Assembly (NCBI GenBank): GCA_002811675.1
Contig: PDIM01000048.1
Location: 24,657 to 88,656, forward strand
Reading direction: 5' to 3'
DNA length: 64,000 nt
Origin: Ichthyosporea sp. XGB-2017a
Taxonomy: Eukaryota > Opisthokonta > Ichthyosporea
Both the position numbers and the translations under genes were made by a program. Each line of letters starts with the position of its first letter. Position 1 is the first letter of the stretch. The notes below the pieces were generated by a model, which was not told the origin of the DNA, made no database searches, and saw only the letters and a program-made list of their open reading frames with translations. Shown here piece by piece: positions 48,300 through 59,177 of this stretch.

Positions 48300-49745
48300 A
48301 TGAGTTGGCTGTGTGCGGGAATATCAAACTTTCTTTCGGGAAGAAAGCAGGACTTGTATGGGAGACAATGGTTTGGGGAAGATGAAGAAAGTGCTTCAGA
48401 AAGACTTTTACTTCTTTTAAGAAATAGAGAGGAAACTGATTTCCTTCAAGGCGAACCGCTTCACGTGTTGCGAACACTGAGTTTCTCGGATAGTGTTCAT
48501 GTTCAGAGATCGGCTGCTTTTACATTTTTGGAAGTTACTGAGCGGCATTTGAATGCGATTTTTCCTGAAGAGGCCTTAGAGCCGATAATATACCTTGCCC
48601 ACTCCTCAGATCTGGATACTATTCGGGCAATTTCTAAGGCCCTCTCCAACATTTCCTTTGTTGACACAAATAAGATATCACTCATGGACCTAGGTGTAAT
48701 GGCCCCAATGGTACGACTTCTTGATTGCAGTGATTATGAGGTTAAATTTAACTGCTCAGCATGTGTTACAAATCTTGCCGCATCGCCGCTTTGTGCGGGG
48801 AATATCGCGAGGGCTGGTGCAATTCCGCCTCTTGTAAGACTTTCACGGTCTTTGTATACGAAGCTACAAAGAAATGCGGTAGGGGCTTTGCTTAATTTAA
48901 GCAAATTGGAGCAGCACAGACTGCTCCTGCTTGGTGGAGGAGTAATTGATTCCTTTATGGATCTTTTACATGTTCATGAAAATGACATTATCTATTTTAC
49001 TCTCTGTGCATTAACAAACCTATGCTGTTCGACAGATGTCATCAAAGAAGTGTTTCGGATGGAAGATGGACTTCAGTCGTTGAAGGGGCTGCTGGAGCAC
49101 GACTCGCAGAGAATTGTTGTACAGACTTTATTCTTGCTTCGAAATCTGTCTTCGGACCCAAGCGGCCGAAAAGTCATTGTTCAAGAAAACTTTATTGGGT
49201 GTGTAGCTAGCGTCATTCTTCACAATCCATCCCCAGATGCGCTCAAAGCTGCCTTAAGTTGTATTCGGAACATGAGTATTGAGTCAACAGCGCATCCTGT
49301 TGTGCTTCAGAACCGGGAGCTGTTTTGCGAACTGTGCTCTTATTTAACACACCAAGATCCTCACGTTCAGAGCCATTCTGTGAAAATATTTTCATTTTTA
49401 TTCGAAAACGCGAATGGAGTTTTAGCCAGGCTGAAAGAGTATGAACTTGGTCCGTCGTTTAAAAAAGATCTTATGCAGTCACTAAGAATGTACGAACAAG
49501 TAAGCTGTGATGAAGAGGTAATATTCGACCTTTTGAAAGTTGTGAGGGGTGTTGGGTTGGATGATATAAGCTCGGGTGCAGACATGGGCAATGCCGGCTT
49601 TGAAAATGAGAGCCTATATGCGGAAATGCTTGTGGGAGTCCTAAAACGCATTCGTGAAAGTAGCTCGACACACCTACAAAGTGCCTGCAATGACGTTATC
49701 CAAACTTTGGAGTTTGATGATTCGGAAACCCCTGGCTCTTCCTAA
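48300..49745 (+). CDS. Vac8-like armadillo-repeat protein
   Basis: Vac8 is a vacuole-membrane armadillo scaffold in fungi that serves vacuole inheritance, fusion, nucleus-vacuole contact and selective autophagy. The 481-aa intronless frame aligns with its N-terminal half in order: LLLLRNREETDFLQGEPLHVLRTLSFSDSVHVQRSAAFTF, EALEPIIYL, VMAPMVRLL, AGNIARAGAIPPLVRLSRS, KLQRNAVGALLNLSK, then further ARM units with LFLLRNLSSD and ALSCIRNMSIES. Human-type catenins fit less well. The start is the ATG at 48300 (MSWLCAG): residue 2 is Ser, so the Gly2 needed for myristoylation in yeast Vac8 is absent, while Cys5 could be palmitoylated. Shorter than yeast Vac8 (578 aa), with about eight repeats and an acidic tail. 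AATAAA at 49868. Confidence 0.82.
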   Translation: MSWLCAGISNFLSGRKQDLYGRQWFGEDEESASERLLLLLRNREETDFLQGEPLHVLRTLSFSDSVHVQRSAAFTFLEVTERHLNAIFPEEALEPIIYLAHSSDLDTIRAISKALSNISFVDTNKISLMDLGVMAPMVRLLDCSDYEVKFNCSACVTNLAASPLCAGNIARAGAIPPLVRLSRSLYTKLQRNAVGALLNLSKLEQHRLLLLGGGVIDSFMDLLHVHENDIIYFTLCALTNLCCSTDVIKEVFRMEDGLQSLKGLLEHDSQRIVVQTLFLLRNLSSDPSGRKVIVQENFIGCVASVILHNPSPDALKAALSCIRNMSIESTAHPVVLQNRELFCELCSYLTHQDPHVQSHSVKIFSFLFENANGVLARLKEYELGPSFKKDLMQSLRMYEQVSCDEEVIFDLLKVVRGVGLDDISSGADMGNAGFENESLYAEMLVGVLKRIRESSSTHLQSACNDVIQTLEFDDSETPGSS

Positions 49746-50007
49746 GGTTGATATTCCTACTGGTTATCTCTGTCCCTCTGTCTAGTCTCTCCTCTGTAAC
49801 TGCACTCCCTGTTACCAGGTGTAACAGTTATTAGTATTTGTACTGGTTATTGCTTCTTTGTATAAAAAATAAAAACTCCATCCTTAAAAAGTGAAACAAG
49901 CATCGCTTCTTTTTTTTTTGTTTTTTTTTTAGTTTATGAAGGGTGGTGGATTTGTGATTGTTGCTTATTTTTTGCTTTGCTCTTGGTGAGTCAAGGTGTG
50001 TTGGACG

Positions 50008-50754
50008 ATGGATTCTCATTCGTATGAAGTTGAAGAAGTAGAGGATTTCATATTTAATGCAGAATCAAGCGATGAAGAGGATATTTCTCCAAAGCTGGCT
50101 AGGATGTGTGAGGCGTGCGCGAGGCCAAAGCGAGTATGTTTGTGTGCATTCTACCCGGAGAAGTTTTATGCGTTGCAAAGAACAAGAGTTTTTATCTTAA
50201 TGCATCCTCATGAGATCAAAAGGCCATTTAGATCAGCTGAACTTGTTAGGCGCTGTCTCGGGGATGCCCAATGCGTTATTTGTGTCCACAGGAGATTCAG
50301 TCGTAGTATTGTGAAGGATAAGTTTCCAGAGCTGTACAAAGTACTTACGGAGCAAATGAAAAACACTTGTGTTCTCTTTCCGGGAAAGAATGCGACCACC
50401 ATTAAAGAATATGCCAGCAATTACAGAAATTCAGCATCTGGGAAGCAAACTTTAAATGTTATTGTTATTGATGGAACCTGGAAGTTTGCTCAGGAGATGT
50501 TAAAGACTTCAGAGGAAATCATGGGTCTAAGTAGGGTTATTGTTAGTCCAGAAGCTAAGAGTGAATATGTCATTCACATGCAACCAGACGAGGAAGGGGT
50601 TTGCACTCTCGAAGCGATCGCGTACTGTTTGCGTGACTTAGAAGAAAATGAGGAAGTTTTTGATGTATTGATGCGGCCTCTCAGGGGAATGGTAAGGTTG
50701 CAAAGAGAGTTGGGGGATGCGGACCATGGAAATCGCAAGTCCAAACTGACATGA
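50008..50754 (+). CDS. DTWD2: DTW-domain tRNA-uridine aminocarboxypropyltransferase (DTWD2-like)
   Basis: Enzymes of this SPOUT-related family transfer the 3-amino-3-carboxypropyl group of SAM to a tRNA uridine (acp3U). The 248-aa intronless frame has a four-Cys zinc-like knuckle, CEACARPKRVCLC (residues about 34-46), then RVFILMHPHEIKRPFRSAEL, LFPGKNATTI, and the signature VIVIDGTWKFAQEML, a DxTW motif with Gly inserted in the usual position. Start at 50008 gives MDSHSYEVEEVED, an acidic leader; the frame has no earlier ATG. Convergent with COG3, stops 68 nt apart. Family secure; DTWD2 rather than DTWD1 by size and Cys knuckle, less sure. Confidence 0.88.
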   Translation: MDSHSYEVEEVEDFIFNAESSDEEDISPKLARMCEACARPKRVCLCAFYPEKFYALQRTRVFILMHPHEIKRPFRSAELVRRCLGDAQCVICVHRRFSRSIVKDKFPELYKVLTEQMKNTCVLFPGKNATTIKEYASNYRNSASGKQTLNVIVIDGTWKFAQEMLKTSEEIMGLSRVIVSPEAKSEYVIHMQPDEEGVCTLEAIAYCLRDLEENEEVFDVLMRPLRGMVRLQRELGDADHGNRKSKLT

Positions 50755-50822
50755 GCTTGTCTTTGTGTGTTATAATTGATATGTACATGAACGGTGCTTT
50801 ATTTTCACTTGCTACTTTGCCT

Positions 50823-53406
50823 TTACTTACTCATCAAGAATGAAATTTGCTCCACGGTTTGGCACCCGATAATTTGTCTGTCTTCGTCTGTGAACTCTGG
50901 CTTGTTCAGTATTACCCACAGTTTGTTGTACATTCCGAGGATGTTATTCTTAAACAAACAATATTAAAGGGAGAAAATTAAAGGTAGAAACAAAACAGTT
51001 AACATTAGAAACTCTAGTGAAATAGGAAACAAATTCGTTGAGGAATGACACAACACTACTTACCTTGATTGGCTTAAACAGGATGTACTCGGTGTCCTTG
51101 TTGCTTAAATATAGCGACATAAGACTCATCATCTCTTTTAAATCGGTAGTCAAGAGTCTGTAAGTAGCACTTACAACTTCTTTTATACTGTTCGGGTTTG
51201 CAAATTCTTCCTCAGCCAACGATTTCCCGGGATTGGCCGTGCTGTAAGCCAAACACTTTGCCAAAAAGGATTCCATCGGGCCCGTGGCTTCCTTTGTTAC
51301 ATGTGAAATAAAGTTTTCGCAGCTCTTTTTAAGATTCATGTCAATATCTTTTTTAATATCGACAGAATGACTCACCACTGTGCTGGAACCCAAGAAACCT
51401 AGTAGACCATCAGCTTCGAAAAAGTTTCTTTTGCGTTCATAAAATTCAAATGCCGCTTCTTTTACCTTTCCCATGTCAAAATCTTTTTCAGCAATAGACA
51501 AGTCTATAGAAAAGGGAGAAATTTGCTCCCTGAGAATTAGCAAATGCTGTATTAAAAACAAGCAGCCATTAGTTTCATCAACATTTGATGTGATTGATTG
51601 GGATGCTTCCAGCAGCTTAGCACAGCACAGGGATAAAGCCTCTACCGCTATGCTGTCGAACGTCGCCTTTGGTAAACATCGATGTAGGCTTGAAAGCATC
51701 ATTATGGTCTTTGTCAAAACCGGGAACCACTTTCGATATAAAGCAGCACTAATATCTTCCACGGTGTCACTTGCAAAAGAATCTCCTTCCTTTTTCAAGT
51801 CCTGGTGTACATTTTCGCTTAGTTTTTCCGGGTATTTAAGGTCGTTTTCAGAAGGACTAAATCTCTCAATTTCCGCTTGAATATAGGATCCAGTCCTATA
51901 GACAAGTCTTTCTTGAACATCAGCCAAAATCTGCTCTCCTACAATTTCAAAAATTCCCACCCTGTTGCTGGCACCTCGTGATTTATGCTCTGCTAAATCT
52001 GACTTTAACATTTCACAAATTTCGACAAGTTCTTTGAAGGATGACAGCTTGATAATACGAGGCCTTAATACTTCGTACAATATAGAGGATATCTCTTCGA
52101 GATGGCTCAGGAGCCTCTGACAGTCTTGAGAAAAGAAGAAAAAGAACAGATCATGCTCTTGCTGTAAGACCCGACACATGTATTCGGAACCAGACTTTGT
52201 AAAACGGCCTACAGAGCCCCCCGATGAATTCTGCATCTCTTCAACCTGTTTTGTCAGTGAAGGTGATAGTAGAAGCATCCTTTGCTGAAAGTACGTATCT
52301 CTACAATCTTCCAAAACGCTACCATACTCCTCTCCTTTGGAGGATCGTGCTTCAAGCTCGTGCATTAAAGGTTTGATTTTAGGAGCGCATGCTCGAAATT
52401 TGCCGTAAAAAACAGTTAGCTCAGATGTCTCCGATTTTGGACCATAAGCTTGAGCAAACACTTCATTGGTTGTATTTTTCAAGGTATTTGTCACATGAAC
52501 CTTAACGAGCATGAGAGCTCGAGACAAGCAGTGACGAAAGCGCATGCCATAGACCGAGGAGCCTTGGTATTGTTGATGGTTATTGATGTATATTAACGAT
52601 TCGTCTATTTTCGACAGAAGGGATGGGAACGAATCGCTGGCAACAGACATGGTCGAGGAGTTGAGTTTCGCAGATATACGATCAAGCTCTGTAAAATACG
52701 ATAGCTTGTTATTGATACTCTCAGCAAATGTTACAAGTCGGGTTTGCTCCTCTTGGAGTTGCTCACACGCCTCGTGTAGTGCTCCAGTTTTTGTGGAAAC
52801 GAATTCATAGTCCTCCTCCATTTTAGTCAAGACGCTGATTGAATCATCCACATAAGCAAGCAGATCATCACACTGCTTCCGATATCCTTGGAAAAGAATG
52901 AGATTGTCTCTGAAGTTTTTTTCCTGCTCATTTTCCATTTCGTCTTCAACTTTAGCATACCACACGAAAAACTGCTGTGCATTTTCAATAACAACTTCCT
53001 TTCCCACCTCGTCAATGGCAGCAAACGTATTTTCCGAAACAGACAAATCAGGGTGAAGTGATACTTTTCGTTCCAAAGGCTCTGAACGATTGGAATTTTC
53101 ACTTTCACTTATCACGCCGGCCGATGGGTCTCTGCGAACAGTAGCCAACTCCCCCGGAAAGCTTCTTTCTTCAGCAATGGAACTCAACTCCAAAACAGAT
53201 TCTTTATGTCTTTCCGAAAGCCCCGCCAAAACATCCCACTTCGCCAGACTAGCTTTAACGATGCTATTGATTGATTTTGTAGGGTGAGCACCTGGCGTAG
53301 CCTGAGGACCAGGGATTACACCCACCGGCCCTCCCCCCTCGCCCTCTCTTCCGTTAAATCTGGCACTACCACTCATAACAGTTCCCTTTTGGCTCACTTT
53401 CACCAT
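50823..53406 (-). CDS. COG3: conserved oligomeric Golgi complex subunit 3
   Basis: COG3/Sec34 is a lobe A subunit of the COG tether for retrograde Golgi transport. Exon 1 is 51064-53406 and exon 2 50823-50948, with a 115-nt intron. The 822-aa product is near human length (828). Family blocks: QFFVWYAKVEDEMENE, GYRKQCDDLLAYVDDSI, FVSTKTGALHEACEQLQEEQTRLVTFAESINNKLSYF, LDRISAKLNSSTMSVASDSFPSLLSKIDESLIYI. The splice joins ...TEYILFKPIK to NNILGMYNKLW. Two in-frame ATGs are possible, at 53404-53406 (MVKVSQKG) and 53374-53376 (MSGSARFN); neither is decided. A minus AATAAA at 50798-50803 lies inside the DTWD2 3' region. Confidence 0.95.
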
Positions 53407-53849
53407 ATAAATTAATATACAAACCCCAGACACAACTGATTATACCTTTCAAGAGCAAAGCCACACCTCTTTGGAGGGCTTGAGTGAATCCAGAAAATGG
53501 GCAGACAGACAAGGAAGCAAATCACACCACTGCAGTCTGCACACTCCTAGATAACCACACTCGGGTCCATGAAACAGACATATAACCCTACCCTAACCCT
53601 CCCACCCTTGCGCGTAACTGCATGCATGATCAGCTGGGCCTGCTCCACGCAAGGAGGGTTGGTCCACGCTGTTGTACTTGTAACTTTATAACTAATATCT
53701 GTTTGTGCTGTGAATTGTGGGAAGGATACTGTGCTTGACTGTGTTGCCTGAATCTTATTGTCGGATTCACCTGCATAGGTACTGTAGAGGAAGAAGGTAG
53801 CCTCTCTGGGGATCGTGCTAGTATATAGAGATAGAGTTAGATTATCATT
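53407..53849. promoter_or_regulatory. divergent promoter of COG3 and EIF2A
   Basis: Contains ACCCTACCCTAACCCT (53585-53599) and CATGATCA (53625-53632). No gene seen. Confidence 0.5.
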
Positions 53850-56409
53850 ATGAGTAACGCCGAAAGTATACCCGCTCCACTGTTTTCGGTGAGAGGGCCA
53901 GAGGGAGTTAAACAATGGAAAGGAGTGCCAGATGCCATTGAATTGTCACCCCTCAAGGGCTCTGATACTAACAATTGCAGATGCTTTCAGTACAATGCAG
54001 AAGGCTCAATAATGGCCTGGTCAGATCCAACTGGAGTTACTGTTGTCGAAGTTGAAACTCAAGTTGTTAAATACAAATTGGACCGCACGGACGTTTTCGA
54101 CATTGCCTTTTCTCCCCAAGGCACATTTATGGCCACATGGGAAAGGTTTATGACTAACAAAGATATGCCGAATGGATTCAACAACTTGAAAATCTGGAAC
54201 GTTTCAGACGGAACTTTGACTTCGGAATGGGTTCACAAAACGAGAGCGACATGGAGTCCCATGTGGAGCGATGATGAGAGTATTTGTGCGAGACCTGTAT
54301 CAAAGGAAGTACAGTTTTTAAATGGACAGACTTTTAAGGGGGGTATATTGTCAAGACTGAAAATTGAAAACATTGGCGCAATCAGTATTTCTCCTGGTAA
54401 AGCCCCGTATAAGATTGCTGTTTTCGTGAAGAGCGACAAAGGTGCACCAGCAGCAGTAAAGATTTTCAATTACCTTGATTTGAACACTGCAGTGGCTTCC
54501 AAAAGTTTTTTTAAGGCCGATCGTGTTGATATGCAATGGAATTCTAATGGAGGCGCATTGCTTGCTACTAGCCACACTGATGTTGATAAAACTGGCAAGT
54601 CATATTATGGTGAAACAAACCTTTATTTCCTTTCTGCTAATGGAGATTTAGACTGCAGAATTCCAATGAGCAAAGAGGGGCCAATTTTCGATGTTCAATG
54701 GAGTCCGAATGGGAAAGAATTTGCTGTTGTCCATGGGTTTATGCCCGCAAAGGCCACCCTTTTTGATATCAAATGTAATCCTGTGTTTGATTTCGGGACT
54801 GGATCCAGAAATGCAGTGAAGTATAGTCCTCGAGGAAATATTATATGTATTGCAGGATTTGGAAATTGCAATGGAAATATGGAATTTTGGGACAAAAAGA
54901 AGTTGACCTTAATCACAAAGGTGACCATGAGCAACACAACACAATGGGGCTGGTGCCCTGATAACGAACACTTGCTAGTGGCAACTACTGCCCCACGCCT
55001 GCGTATTGATAATTGCTTCAAACTCTTGCATTACTCGGGTAAAGTTGTTAAAGATGTCAAGTTCAAAGAGATTTGGGAGTTTGCGTGGCAGCCACGTAAC
55101 CCGACCGCCTTCCCAAAGAATCCCATTGTTCAAGGGGTTGTGAACAACGAGGAGGAGAAGAAAAAGGTTGGGGTGTACCGCCCGCCGAGTGCTAGAGGCC
55201 AGCCGTCTAAAATCAAGCTTGACCGTGAAGATGAATCTTCGAAGCCCCAAAGGCTTGCTCCTGTATCTTCTGGATATAGGCCTAGTAATCTCCCTCCTGG
55301 TGTTGTAGAAGAAAAGTTGTCAAAGTCCCAACTAAAGAATAAGAAGAAGAGGGAAGCGGCAAAAACCAGGCTCATACTAGAACAACAAAAGGCTGCATCT
55401 TCCGAAAAGGTGAGTGAGGGCGCCGAGAAAAAAGAATCTGCCCCTCCGGCGTTGGAAACCGAAGAACAAATTGAGAAGAAGCTGAAAAACCTGATGAAGA
55501 AACTCCGACAGATTAATGTTTTAAAAGACAGGGTTAACAGTGGGGAAAAACTTGAAGATGAACAGGTAAGTTGGTTGGCCAGGAAGTTTAGTTCTGTGTG
55601 GAAACCTTTTGTGTTGTTGTTTTTTTTGTGGCTGTGTGTGTATGCATCAAAAAGTTTCGAATGTGATACGGAAAGAAAGCAAAAGCGTCAGCTATATGAG
55701 AACCTAATTTTGCGCTTGCGCTTTGTTTGATTTTCCACTTTTCCTTTGCACCGCACCCATCTGAAACCTTCCTAAGAAAGCCGTAACAATCCCCTTTTTA
55801 TTTTTGAGTTCCGGATTTTCATGATTTTCAGACTTGTTGATTGTGCAGTTACTTTCTCCACTGATGAAGTGAGAATATTGCTTTTTCTCTTCAAGTAATT
55901 ATAATCACCGCTATCTGATTTGCTGTTCTCTCCGTATATGTCGGCAAAAACAAAATTAACGGTGCCTATTATAATGAATGGTTGTGATTATAGGGTCGAC
56001 TCTTTAAAGTTTAAGTCCGGATCTTCGCCAAATTAGTGTGAAATTAACGACTGCATTGAATTTTCTCGTACAGAGGTCAGGGGCACGTTGAAGGCTGCTA
56101 ATATTTCATTGCTCTCATGGTATTGCACCTACGACGTACTTATTGAGAATTGTACCTTTAGCTCATAGGGCCCTGCAATGGATTATAATCTAGACGTACA
56201 GTACTACTACTAGTACAGCTGCTGCCCAGAAACTTGCATCGCACACAGCCAACCTAATTTTTTGGTTCCCTTTTTATCTTTTGTTCCTATATACTAACTT
56301 TTCTTTCTTTTCGACCTTTTTTCGTGTATACTAGCTTACAAAGTTGAATAGCGAAACAGCTGTGAATGCAGAAATCAAGGAGCTTCAGGACCGACTAAAT
56401 AGCTTTTGA
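53850..56409 (+). CDS. EIF2A: eukaryotic translation initiation factor 2A
   Basis: eIF2A is a single-chain (not eIF2-alpha) factor that delivers initiator tRNA in some non-canonical initiation. Exon 1 (53850-55565) and exon 2 (56335-56409) give 596 aa (human 585). The N-terminal beta-propeller is clear: FQYNAEGSIMAWSDP, SPQGTFMATWERF, NLKIWNVSDGTL, ATWSPMWSDDESIC, FDVQWSPNGKEFAVVHGFMPA, FGTGSRNAVKYSPRGNIICIAGFGN. The C-terminus is charged and coiled: SKSQLKNKKKREAAKTR, then EEQIEKKLKNLMKKLRQI, and exon 2 closes with EIKELQDRLNSF. The intron is 769 nt, by far the longest in the window. AATAAA at 56468-56473. Secure. Confidence 0.96.
55566..56334 (+). other. 769-nt EIF2A intron
   Basis: GTAAGT donor and TATACTAG acceptor with a T/C-rich tract before it. 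Its first 169 nt stay open in frame with the exon but have no family homology. A TGATGA (55862-55867) and CTGA (55915-55918) pair at C/D-box spacing is present, without an obvious terminal stem. Confidence 0.6.
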
Positions 56410-59177
56410 GCATAGTGATGTAACCAGTTGCGGCATGCCTTCTGTATACACAAAGGATAAAAGTATAATAAAGAACGGCTTTTCAAAGGCACACTAATTA
56501 CTTTTTAAATCATTGATTTATTTTTTATCTTAAATTAATAAATATTAACAGAAAAGGAGCGAGTGTTCGTTATAGTACAGCTATACAGTATTATAAGAGA
56601 TTGCAAGTTTTTGCAATTGTAGAAGCAATGTTATTTACATAGATGAATAGAGAGTGTCCCCAGAGGTATATTAAAGGAAATACAGCGTCCCTGAAGGTGA
56701 TATGTCTTACTGGCTTTCCAGAGCCACACTATTTACAATTCGGATATATCACAAAGAAGAGCATCAAGCACAAATAAAGACTACCTAGTTTGAAATCTTC
56801 TTTCTAGCTGCCCTTGGCTTGATCAAATAATACTGTGCCTGCCCGTCAGGCTTTTGCCCACCAACCCACCATTCTCCCGTCCCTTTTGTAGAAGCACTCT
56901 CTTCCTCCTTGAGGTAGCAGATAACAAAAGAAATAAATGCCCGAAGATTACTCATGTTGACAAATATGACTAGGATATTAACAAAAACACTTATATTACA
57001 GTATTGCAAAAATTGTTACACCGAGACTGTATTCAATTTACTCTTTACAATGAAAGAAATGACCAAACAGGAAGGAAAATACAAAACCCCTCAAAAATAA
57101 ACAAGTAAATCGAAAGTAGATTATGATCAACTTTCCTTTACAAATCTGAATCTATATTTTTCATACACTTAATGCTATAAAATAATGAAATGAATATTTT
57201 GCAAACTTTTATATATGTAAGGCCCGTCATGACCCATAATAAATGAAAGATAACAGTAGCTGAGTAGAGGTGGCAGGGCTACGAGCTGTGGGAGCCGGGG
57301 GGCGGCGGCCAGGATTAATGGTCGAGGACCATGGACCCCTGCGGGGGGGTACTGGGAGGGGGATAATCTCGTTGAATGACAGGAGAAGTAACAGGGGTAC
57401 AAGGAAGAGTCACCTGGAGCTGGAAGAGCTTCCACTTTCATGAAGGTCGATATTATTTATATATAGCATTTATGGGCCAATTCTTATATTCCATCCTCCC
57501 ATAAGAGGCACAAAGAATGAAATGACGCCAATCACACACTCTTTCCTCTACCCATTTCGCTCCTCGCTCCCACACTCGCATTTTCACATCATACCCACCC
57601 CTTCGTGAAGCACTTTCTATTTATCTCCACCCTCATTGGCTGCCTTTACTCCACATTCAGTAGATACTATTCTAATAAATACTTTGAGACTATCCGTGCA
57701 TGTGCCGTACTGGTTGCTGCAACCGGCACCCGGTAGTCAGTGCCAAATGCTGCTTTAATTTTCCACTTTGTATTTCTTTTCACCCAGTCTACAACGTCGA
57801 TAACATGTAGTCTATAAATAGTTCTGGCCCATCATGTGTGCTGTTTATATGTGAATTTCCCATGCTTAGTGTACATAATAAATCAACAGACTATTGCAGA
57901 ATTATGAGGTAATGAAGTTATGAGATTCACGTATTTTTTTAGGATAAAAGAGAGCCTTATTTTTCAAATTTTCAAACGCTTTTGGACAGCTTGGCATTTA
58001 TCCACAATTTGATTGGCCCCTTTCGCTTTTCATCCAATCAACAGCTTAATAACTCAGATCAGCGTACATATTTGAAACGAAAAACATTTGTATAACATGG
58101 GTGCTCTTTTTCTAGGACACATGCAAGTCCCTCCCAAATACGTCAGGTACGTACAACATAGAAAATTGTGTTTTGCTTACACCGGCCTATTGCTAATACG
58201 ACACTCTTGGCGCATGATCCAAGGTCTCTAGTTCTCAGTTCTCTACGCTCCAGTTGTTTAAAATTTTTCGATTCAAGGTTGTTACAAATCGTCAATTTGA
58301 TCGAGCGGTAGCAAGCTTGATGCAAATGGTTTCGTAGAGTCCAAAAGTGAATTCTACTTTTCATAAAAGGAAAGAGGCTGTCCCCATTCCCATAGTTTCT
58401 GACCAGATTGGGATGCTTGTCTTCGGAAAGTCTCATGCCATTCGCCCAAAAGTGTGTGTATTGTTCGGGCTCGGCAAAGTGTGCTTTGGTGTTCTAGACC
58501 TACAGATAACAGAGCTAGTGAATACAACATGTTACATGGCAGGACCAAATTTCCCTTATAGTCATATTATAGATACCTACAAGACATAATTCTTATCCCC
58601 TATTTCCACTATTGTTTCGCAGTTTCTATGGATACGACCCTCGGATACGACGGTTAGGGCTAGAGCCTATGAGGTCTCAGGACTCAGTCCCCCCGGGCCC
58701 CATGATCATGGGAGTTTGGATCGACGCCCTCCCCTAGTCACGCCTCTGTTTTTATTTTCTCCAGTCTCCGCTACTGTGGTAATTGGTTCAGTGTAGCTGA
58801 TGACCTGACTATGAAATAAAATCCACAGTACTCTCCTGAAGTGAACTGTGTTTGTGTGTCAAGGAGGTGCTTAGAGGGCATGGGGTTGTGGACGAAACTA
58901 CGTCTGTGGGCTGGATTGGTTTAAGAAAGACATATTGTTAACATTTGTGAATAACCAACAGGCAAGGGATTGATCTTGGTAGAGAAGCTGTGTTGCTTCG
59001 TCTGGTATACTCTGTGTAAGGGAAGGGAAGCGGGCTTCTAGACAGCAATCAACCGTTCTTGGATGAAAAGATGGATAGTTAGTTCTTTAATTGAGAACCC
59101 GTTATAAATTCGTCTACGAACATTGTCTTTTGGATTAACTTTTGGAGTGTATGTAGAGAACTAAAAGAAATTTTACA
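56410..59177. other. gene-poor region before the RFxV gene
   Basis: 2.8 kb, largely AT-rich, with EIF2A poly(A) signals at its left end. It includes a perfect GGTTGC-T-GCAACC inverted repeat (57712-57724), TTAGGG (58654) and ATGATCAT (58702). One 56-codon minus frame is listed separately. Other frames (57175-57441, 58143-58589) are unconvincing. Confidence 0.5.
56785..56955 (-). CDS. possible small protein or last exon, 56 aa
   Basis: Unrecognised. The frame starts MSNLRAFISFVICYLKEEE, then Gly/Trp-rich GTGEWWVGGQKPDGQ, and ends IKPRAARKKISN. Composition is protein-like. A CCTAG acceptor-like site just upstream suggests it could be the terminal exon of a spliced gene. No minus poly(A) signal is seen close by. 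Low confidence. Confidence 0.28.
   Translation of the reverse strand: MSNLRAFISFVICYLKEEESASTKGTGEWWVGGQKPDGQAQYYLIKPRAARKKISN

Noticed and set aside
53585-53599. CCCTACCCTAACCCT as a telomere remnant
   Set aside because: Too short and imperfect for an interstitial telomere; treated as a promoter motif instead.
58143-58589. Overlapping frames on both strands in the gene-poor region
   Set aside because: They lack ATG starts in good position, conserved motifs and splice logic.
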